64,000 nt of DNA, from positions 558,001-622,000 of the forward strand of contig NZ_CAXUSG020000002.1 of assembly GCF_964253915.1 (NCBI RefSeq). The letters run 5' to 3'. Positions 58,585 to 64,000 of this stretch are shown in pieces. The first letter of the stretch is position 1. Each line of letters begins with the position of its first letter. The notes under the pieces are model-generated. The model was not told the origin of the DNA. It worked only from the letters and a program-made list of their open reading frames with translations, and ran no database searches. This DNA comes from Metarhizobium sp964253915. Its GTDB lineage: Bacteria; Pseudomonadota; Alphaproteobacteria; Rhizobiales; Rhizobiaceae. The translations under genes and the position numbers were made by a program.

Positions 58585-59423
58585 CGGCCAAGGCCTGCAA
58601 TGAAACGCTTGACCCGGTCCGGCTCGACGGCATTCCACCAGACGCCATCGTATTTGAGGGCGCTTGCGATGATCACGCCGTCGGCAACCGAGAGGATGTC
58701 GTTGGCATTGTCATGCGTGACGCCGCTGCCGACCAGCGTGGGCAACGATGCCGCCTCCTTGATCATTCTGATGTAGCCGAGATCGGCGGCGTGCCCGGTG
58801 CGCTGTCCGGTGGCGATGATGACATCGGCATCGAAAAAGACGAGATCCTTGACCTGCTCTTCGACCGGCCGGTCCGCCACGATGGCATGGGCGCCGTGCT
58901 TGACATGGGCATCGGCAAAGATGCGGATGCCGCGGGCCCGAAGATGGGCGCGGTAGCGCATGGCGCGGGCAGACTCACCCTCCACGAAACCTTCGTTGGC
59001 GATATAGGCATTCGCCCACTGGTTGACGCGAATGAACGACGCCGAGGAGGCGGAAGCGATAGCGAGCGCCGGGATCGCCGCATTGGCGAGCACGTTGATG
59101 CCGATCGGACGACCGAGCTCGCGGCGGATTCGGTCGGCGACGACGGCCATATGCGCCGACGTCTCGTGGCCGATGTCGTCGGGCTTGGCAAAGGGCACGT
59201 CGCCATGGTTCTCGACGATGACGGCATCACAGCCTCCGGAGAGATAGGCCCGCGCATCCGAAAGGCCGCGCTCGTAGATCGCCTCCACGCCTTCGTCGTC
59301 ATAACGCGGCGCACCCGGCAGCGGCATCAGGTGCACCACGCCGATCACCGGCTTGTCGCGCCCGAAAAGCGATTTCAGCGTATCCTTGTCCTGTCGTCCG
59401 ATGGGGTTGCTCATGGCGTTCAC
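58581..59423 (-). CDS. BtpA/SgcQ-family protein
   Basis: A 280-residue TIM-barrel-like protein of the BtpA/SgcQ family (KPVIGVVHLMPLPGAPRYDDEGVEAIYERGLSDARAYLSGGCDAVIVENHGDVPF, then IFADAHVKHGAHA and GSGVTHDNANDIL). BtpA is linked to photosystem I stability in cyanobacteria, whereas SgcQ occurs in a sugar operon of E. coli. The enzymatic activity is not established, but the fold suggests an aldolase- or isomerase-like step. It starts with GTG at 59423 (ATG at 59414 possible), overlapping the kinase stop. Confidence 0.88.
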   Translation of the reverse strand: MNAMSNPIGRQDKDTLKSLFGRDKPVIGVVHLMPLPGAPRYDDEGVEAIYERGLSDARAYLSGGCDAVIVENHGDVPFAKPDDIGHETSAHMAVVADRIRRELGRPIGINVLANAAIPALAIASASSASFIRVNQWANAYIANEGFVEGESARAMRYRAHLRARGIRIFADAHVKHGAHAIVADRPVEEQVKDLVFFDADVIIATGQRTGHAADLGYIRMIKEAASLPTLVGSGVTHDNANDILSVADGVIIASALKYDGVWWNAVEPDRVKRFIAGLGR

Positions 59424-60325
59424 ACGTTTTCCAGTTTGAATGTCTTGGTGAGGGCGGCAATTTCCGCCCGGGTGGGAAAGGAAGCGAGCGTGCCGGCTCG
59501 GCCGACGGCAATGCCAGCCGCCTGTGTCGCAAGCCTTGCGGCATCGGGCAGCGATGCGCCCTGTGCGAGGAGCCCGGCCAGCGTGCCGGCAAAACAGTCG
59601 CCGGCTCCGCTCGCATCAATAGCGTCGCGTTTTTCAGCCGGGATGTAGAGCCGGGAAGATGTGTCCACAATCAGAGCACCCTCGGAACCGAGCGTGACGA
59701 TGACTGCGGTGGCGCCCATCGCAAGCAGGCGCTCGGCGGCACGCTCCGCATCGGTCTCGCCGGTCAAGGCCTCGGCCTCCGGCCGATTGACGACCAGAAG
59801 CGATACGCGGGCCAGATCCAGCGGGTCCACAAGAAGCGGGCTAGGGTTGAGAACCGTGAACAGCCCGGCCGCACGCGCCGCCTCCAGGCACTGCGCCGTG
59901 ACGTCGGCGCCAAGATTGCCCTGCATCAGCAGCATGTCGCCGGCGCGCCAGGTCGATGCGAGCAGGCTCGTGGCAAGCGGATCGAACGCCTCCGCGCAGG
60001 CGGCCGCGGTCACAATGACGTTCTCACCTTGGCGATCGATCAGGATCACCGAACGGTCGCAAGGCAGATCGAGGTGCGACAGGCGCAGATCGAGAATATC
60101 GGCCGAGAGCAGGCTTGCCATCCGGTCACCGGCGGCATCCCGGCCGACGGGCGCCCAAAGCGTCACCGTCGCCCCCGTCCGGGCGGCGGCGGCGGCCTGG
60201 TTCGCTCCCTTGCCGCCCAGGCCTTCGACGGCAGTGCTCGCGTTCAACGTTTCGCCCGGCCGCGGCAGCCGCTCCAGGCGAAAACTCGTATCGACGCAGA
60301 CATTGCCGACGACGTGGATGGTCAT
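59420..60325 (-). CDS. PfkB-family sugar kinase (ribokinase-like)
   Basis: A 301-residue ribokinase-type kinase. The N-terminal GNVCVDTSFRLERLPRPGETL and GGKGANQAAAAARTG segments and the C-terminal catalytic motif DASGAGDCFAG (anion hole and catalytic Asp) are all present. It phosphorylates a pentose, nucleoside or related sugar with ATP. The ATG at 60325 follows GGAAGG. It is 17 bases after the amidotransferase-like gene and overlaps the BtpA-like gene. Confidence 0.92.
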   Translation of the reverse strand: MTIHVVGNVCVDTSFRLERLPRPGETLNASTAVEGLGGKGANQAAAAARTGATVTLWAPVGRDAAGDRMASLLSADILDLRLSHLDLPCDRSVILIDRQGENVIVTAAACAEAFDPLATSLLASTWRAGDMLLMQGNLGADVTAQCLEAARAAGLFTVLNPSPLLVDPLDLARVSLLVVNRPEAEALTGETDAERAAERLLAMGATAVIVTLGSEGALIVDTSSRLYIPAEKRDAIDASGAGDCFAGTLAGLLAQGASLPDAARLATQAAGIAVGRAGTLASFPTRAEIAALTKTFKLENV

Positions 60326-60342
60326 GACCGCGGACCTTCCGT

Positions 60343-61107
60343 TCAGTCCGTCGCCCAGGCGAGCATCTGCTCGAACAGGGTCTTGTAGCCCGGCCAGGCG
60401 ATGAATTCCGGCGGCAGCCAATGCGGGCCGACGTCGGATGTCCAGACCAGCGTACGGCCTTCGCCATAGGTGCCGGTGACGAGCAACGGCAGCGAACCGT
60501 ATTCCGACGAGACGGTCATCAGCTGGTTGGCACCTTCCTTCAGCACCACTTCGTTGAAGCCGAGAAGATAGGGGAACTCGCCGGAAATGCCCGCAAGGAT
60601 CGGATGGGACGCATCGCCCGACACGACAGGCGTAAAACCTTCCGGCACTTCGACGCGGTCATCGACGGAAAGGCAAGACACCGGCAGAACCTCTTCCACC
60701 GCCGTCTTGCGGAAACGCGCGCCGCCATTGATGCCCTGGAAGGAATAATAGCCGCCGAACATCAGCAGCGATCCACCCTTGGCGACATATTCACGCAGCA
60801 GTTTCAGGCGGTTCGGCGTGCGGCGCGAATGGATCCAGGTGTCGGGATGCAAAAGCAGCGTGTTGGCGCCGATATCCGAAAGCACGATGGCATCATAGGC
60901 CTGCAGGCCTTCGAGCGTGCTCGGAAACTCCTTCTGCGCCTCGTGAGCCGGCATGAAGGTGACGTCGAAGGGGCTGTCCTTCAAGGCTTTCAGCAGTTCG
61001 TCCGCACCGGTGTGATAGGTCACGGTCGGGAACTGGTCGAAACCCTTGATATGGGTCGCGGTGGACACCCAGGATTCGCCGGCAAGCAGCACTTTCTTCT
61101 TGGTCAT
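60343..61107 (-). CDS. Class I glutamine amidotransferase-like protein
   Basis: A 254-residue protein of the GATase1-like group (KKVLLAGESWVSTATHIKGFDQFPTVTYHTGADELLKAL, then YDAIVLSDIGANTLLLHPDTW and GGSLLMFGGYYSFQGI). The usual nucleophile elbow with Cys is not kept: the equivalent turn reads MFGGYYSFQG, so it is unlikely to be a glutaminase. It may be a structural or sugar-binding relative of ThuA-like proteins. It is encoded between the phosphotriesterase-like and kinase genes with gaps of 29 and 17 bases. Confidence 0.8.
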   Translation of the reverse strand: MTKKKVLLAGESWVSTATHIKGFDQFPTVTYHTGADELLKALKDSPFDVTFMPAHEAQKEFPSTLEGLQAYDAIVLSDIGANTLLLHPDTWIHSRRTPNRLKLLREYVAKGGSLLMFGGYYSFQGINGGARFRKTAVEEVLPVSCLSVDDRVEVPEGFTPVVSGDASHPILAGISGEFPYLLGFNEVVLKEGANQLMTVSSEYGSLPLLVTGTYGEGRTLVWTSDVGPHWLPPEFIAWPGYKTLFEQMLAWATD

Positions 61108-61136
61108 GGAACCTCCTTGTAGGGATGGGCCAGCGC

Positions 61137-62228
61137 TCAGCGCATGGCGGAAAAGACGGATTTCGGATTGTCGATCAGCATGCGGTCGATGGCCGCCTGG
61201 TCGACGCCGTGGCGTTTCAGCCGCGGCAGGAAGTGCTTGAGAATGTAACCATAACCAAAACCGCCATACCGCGTCAGCATGATCTTCAGGAAGACATCCT
61301 GCGACAGCAGCAGCCGGTCGCCGAAGCCTTTTTCAACAAGAGCGGCGATGGCGCGGGCATTCTCCTCGTCGGACGGCGACTGGGCGTCCTGATCGGCATA
61401 ATAATAGTCCATGCCGATCATGTCGTATTCTAGGAAGGCGCCGCGTCTTGCCAGCGCCATCTGGTAATCGAGGTCGTTGTGGCTGGGGTTCATGTGGCAG
61501 AGGACGGTATGACGCAAATCGGCGCCTTCCTCCTCCACGACATCGAGCACGCGATGCGCCAGACGTTCCCAGCCCGGCAGATGGATGGAAAGCGGCAGGC
61601 CGGTGATGCGCGCCGCCCGCGCCGAAGCGCGCAGCGATTTTTCCTCCTCGGCAGTGAAATTGCAGCTGACGCCGACTTCGCCGATGATGCCGGCCATGAT
61701 CTCCGGCTGCGTTTCACCGCCGCCGACATCATCGACGATGAACTGCGTGACCGCCTCGACATCCATGGCCTTCAGCCATTCCGGATGGGTATGCTCGAGA
61801 TAGAAGCCGGTGCCCATGACGATCCGTAGGCCTGACATGCGGGCGATGCGGGCAAGACCGGCGGCATCGCGGCCGATGCCGAAATTGGTGGTCTCCACCA
61901 CGGTGCAACCGCCGAGCGCCTGGAAACGCTTGAGTTCACCGAGTGCCAGGTCACCGTCGTCGAGCGAGACATTGTCCCGGTTCATGTACGGGTTCATGCG
62001 CAACTCGCCGATGATCTCGATCGAGACCTTCTGTTCGGCAATCGCCTTCTCGTCCGGATGGCAGGGGCATATCCAGCTGGTGGCGCCATCGAGAAAGATA
62101 TGCTCGTGCATCAAGGTGACACCGAGTTCCTCCACCGGAACGGGGCCGGTGACGGTCATGGCGGTGCCGGACTGCACGCCGATGGGATGGCGCGTTTTCG
62201 ATGCGTCCGTGAACAGGTGATCGAGCAT
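61137..62228 (-). CDS. Phosphotriesterase-family (PHP) hydrolase
   Basis: A 363-residue metal-dependent TIM-barrel hydrolase of the phosphotriesterase-related family. The first metal motif HEHIFLD is at residues 41-47, the bridging position is a Glu in GIIGEVGVSCNF, and later ligands are in SIHLPG, LCHMNPSH and LSQDVF. Many relatives hydrolyse lactones or sugar phosphates rather than phosphotriesters. The ATG at 62228 lies two bases after the permease stop (TGAACATG) with AAGGGA upstream. It probably opens a lactone or cleaves a phosphate in the pathway fed by the ABC importer. Confidence 0.88.
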   Translation of the reverse strand: MLDHLFTDASKTRHPIGVQSGTAMTVTGPVPVEELGVTLMHEHIFLDGATSWICPCHPDEKAIAEQKVSIEIIGELRMNPYMNRDNVSLDDGDLALGELKRFQALGGCTVVETTNFGIGRDAAGLARIARMSGLRIVMGTGFYLEHTHPEWLKAMDVEAVTQFIVDDVGGGETQPEIMAGIIGEVGVSCNFTAEEEKSLRASARAARITGLPLSIHLPGWERLAHRVLDVVEEEGADLRHTVLCHMNPSHNDLDYQMALARRGAFLEYDMIGMDYYYADQDAQSPSDEENARAIAALVEKGFGDRLLLSQDVFLKIMLTRYGGFGYGYILKHFLPRLKRHGVDQAAIDRMLIDNPKSVFSAMR

Positions 62229-62230
62229 GT

Positions 62231-63241
62231 TCAACGTCCCTTCGCGCCGCCGCGGAACAGGCGGAAATTCAGCCAGATCGCGATCAGGATGATGAAGCCG
62301 GTGACGATGGGCGTGAAGAAGGGCGACAGGTGCGAAAGGATGAGGCCATTCGCCAGCACCGCCACGGTAAGCGCGCCGAGAATGGTTCCCGTCAGCGAGC
62401 CGCGTCCGCCGAACAGGCTGGTGCCGCCAAGCACCACGGCCGCGATGACATCGAGCTCGAAACCCTGCCCGGCATTGGAGGAGCCGGAGCCGAGACGGGC
62501 GGCGAGGATGATACCGGCCGCCGCCGATGCCGTGCCCGAGAGCACATAGACCCAGAGGATGACGCGGCGCGTGTTGACGCCTGCCCGCCGCGTCGCCTCG
62601 GCATTGGCCCCGACGCCTGTGACGTAGCGGCCGAAATGGGTTTCGTTGAAGGCGATATAGGCGATGGCAAGAATGACGATGGCGATCAGCGCCGGAGCGG
62701 GAATGCCGAGCACCCAGGCACGTCCTATCGCCACGAAGGGGCTGGTCGGCTCGATGGGGATCGAATAACCGCCGGTGATCAGCAACGCGAAGCCGCGGAT
62801 GACGGAAAGGCCGGCCAGCGTGACGATGAAGGCAGGGATGCGCTCATAAGCAATGAAATAGCCCTGGATGACGCCAACCGCGGCGCCGAGCAGCAGCATC
62901 AACAGGATGGCGAGCGGCCAAGGAATGCCGGCCTGGAGGGCCGCAGCGGAAAGCGTGGCCGTCAGGGCCAGCACGGAGCCGACCGAAAGGTCGATGCCGC
63001 CGGTGGTGATGACGAAGGTCATGGCGGCCGCGACGATCAGCAGCGGCGCGGATTGCCGGATGACGTTGAGCAGGTTCGGTGCGCTCAGGAAGGCATCCGT
63101 CGTTGCCCCGAAAAACAGGCAGCAGACGACGAAGAACAGCGCAATCGACATGACGCCGCCATTGGCGACGATCTTGTCGAGGATCGTCGTCTCGCGCATG
63201 CGCGGCGGATGGCTGGCATAGGCGTTGGGTTCGGAACTCAT
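62231..63241 (-). CDS. ABC sugar importer permease (RbsC-like)
   Basis: A 336-residue RbsC-family permease of normal length. GGIDLSVGSVLALTATL is at about residues 85-101, the coupling loop GANAEATRRAGVNTRRV near 216, and GGTSLFGGRGSLTGTILGAL near 270. It overlaps the upstream ATPase gene by four bases. The binding protein of this importer is not in the window and is probably encoded beyond the right edge. Confidence 0.92.
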   Translation of the reverse strand: MSSEPNAYASHPPRMRETTILDKIVANGGVMSIALFFVVCCLFFGATTDAFLSAPNLLNVIRQSAPLLIVAAAMTFVITTGGIDLSVGSVLALTATLSAAALQAGIPWPLAILLMLLLGAAVGVIQGYFIAYERIPAFIVTLAGLSVIRGFALLITGGYSIPIEPTSPFVAIGRAWVLGIPAPALIAIVILAIAYIAFNETHFGRYVTGVGANAEATRRAGVNTRRVILWVYVLSGTASAAAGIILAARLGSGSSNAGQGFELDVIAAVVLGGTSLFGGRGSLTGTILGALTVAVLANGLILSHLSPFFTPIVTGFIILIAIWLNFRLFRGGAKGR

Positions 63242-64000
63242 GCGGAAACGCCCTTTTCCCTGTTTTGGCCTGCGGAGCGGGCGGAAAATTTTCGCCCGAC
63301 GATGAGATTGACGACGTCCTCGATATTGGTGTCCTCGATCCGGCGCTCGGCGACATTGCGCCCCTCATACATCACCTGGATGCGGTCGCAGACAAGGAAA
63401 AGATCCTGCAGGCGGTGCGTGATCAGGATGACGGAAACACCGCGCTGCGAGACGGTGCGAATGAGTTCTAGCACCGCCTCGACCTCGGCCACGGCAAGGG
63501 CCGCCGTCGGTTCGTCCATGATGAGCACGGAAGGATTGAAGGAAGCGGCGCGGCCGATGGCGATGGACTGGCGCTGGCCGCCCGAAAGGTTTTCCACCTT
63601 CATGCGGGTGTCGGGAATGACGATGCCGAGATTGGACAGCATGTCGCGCGCCCGTTCGTGCATCAGCTTCTTGTCGAGCATCGGCACGCCGGCGACGCGC
63701 CGCTTCGGCTCACGGCCGAGGAAAAGATTGCCGGCGACGTCGATCGTGTCGCAAAGCGCCAGGTCCTGGTAGACCATCTCGATACGGGCGGCGCGTGCAT
63801 CCGCCGGCGACGTGAAGGCAACCTCTCTGCCGTCGATCTCGATCGTGCCGGCATCGGGGATCACGGCGCCGGATAAAACCTTGCTGATGGTGGATTTGCC
63901 CGCGCCGTTGTCACCCACCAGACCGAGAACCTCCCCGGGTTTCAGGTCGAGCGAGGCGTTGTCGAGCGATTGCAGAGCGCCATAGCGCTTGGAAATACCG
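63238..64000 (-). CDS. ABC sugar importer ATPase (5' end outside the window)
   Basis: The last 253 residues or so of a sugar importer ATPase. From the edge the frame reads GISKRYGALQSLDNASLDL, then Walker A GDNGAGKST, the signature LSGGQRQSIAIGRA and Walker B VLIMDEPTAAL. It ends after about 250 residues, so it is a single-domain ATPase (as in FrcA/AraG-like short forms) rather than a double one. It is the first visible gene of the minus-strand catabolic operon ending at 57337. Confidence 0.92.
   Translation of the reverse strand, partial: GISKRYGALQSLDNASLDLKPGEVLGLVGDNGAGKSTISKVLSGAVIPDAGTIEIDGREVAFTSPADARAARIEMVYQDLALCDTIDVAGNLFLGREPKRRVAGVPMLDKKLMHERARDMLSNLGIVIPDTRMKVENLSGGQRQSIAIGRAASFNPSVLIMDEPTAALAVAEVEAVLELIRTVSQRGVSVILITHRLQDLFLVCDRIQVMYEGRNVAERRIEDTNIEDVVNLIVGRKFSARSAGQNREKGVSA

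Noticed and set aside
1..64000. Mobile elements, integrases, CRISPR arrays, tRNA or rRNA genes
   Set aside because: Reading both strands gave no transposase-like proteins, long terminal repeats, spaced repeats or tRNA-like cloverleaf segments I could support.

Overview
The window is a 64 kb stretch of GC-rich DNA packed with ABC importers, LysR/IclR/LacI/AraC/ArsR regulators and catabolic enzymes. No rRNA, tRNA, CRISPR array, insertion sequence or phage gene was seen. The style and the lpiA-acvB pair (53098-55757), typical of Rhizobium and Agrobacterium, point to a member of the Rhizobiaceae. A large accessory replicon would fit the density of transport operons, but that is inference.

Layout. 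(1) 1-13621, minus strand: twelve tightly spaced genes that read as one operon. In transcription order they are an SCP2-like protein, an alpha/beta hydrolase, a metallo-beta-lactamase-fold lactonase-like enzyme, a carbohydrate-type ABC importer (binding protein, ATPase, two enlarged permeases), an opsin homologue, a flotillin/SPFH protein, a small membrane protein, a solute:sodium symporter-family protein and an iron-type alcohol dehydrogenase. The opsin belongs to the proteorhodopsin branch by sequence, but Arg replaces the retinal-binding lysine and both the proton-acceptor and proton-donor carboxylates are missing. A divergent IclR gene (13799-14650) and a clean palindrome sit at the operon head. 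(2) 14795-16481: alpha/beta hydrolase and a second IclR regulator. (3) 16827-22670: LacI regulator diverging from a YtfQ-YtfR-YtfT-YjfF-like sugar importer. (4) 22724-23988: ArsR regulator and double-AHSA1 protein. (5) 24242-33732: two glycosidase-like proteins, then a spermidine/putrescine-type ABC importer with a cysteine hydrolase. (6) 33828-39920: MBL-fold hydrolase, polar amino acid ABC importer, GYD protein, isochorismatase-like amidohydrolase and two tandem GcvA-like LysR genes. (7) 40002-50550: a set of oxidoreductive or electrophile-related genes (exported alpha/beta hydrolase, MFS fusion, DoxX, amidohydrolase, XapX, YcaC-like hydrolase, AraC, a DNA-binding-domain-less AraC relative, MhqO-like dioxygenase, LysR). 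They share a precisely spaced motif, AATTGC-N18-RTTGCS, found four times. (8) 50576-52869: ArsR, old yellow enzyme, CsbD-like protein and a small hypothetical protein. (9) 53098-55757: a short, flippase-less LpiA and AcvB. (10) 55810-64000: FMN-dependent monooxygenase, then a minus-strand catabolic operon (ABC ATPase and permease, phosphotriesterase-family hydrolase, amidotransferase-fold protein, PfkB kinase, BtpA/SgcQ protein, M20 hydrolase) that runs off the right edge.

The most unusual content is the lysine-less opsin inside the importer/flotillin/symporter operon. The four-copy LysR-type box and a second operator-like motif (GTRTAC core, at 24145, 29170 and 36938) tie otherwise separate operons into two candidate regulons. 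Where the first in-frame start lacked a ribosome binding site, a downstream start with a Shine-Dalgarno sequence or conserved N-terminus was chosen.
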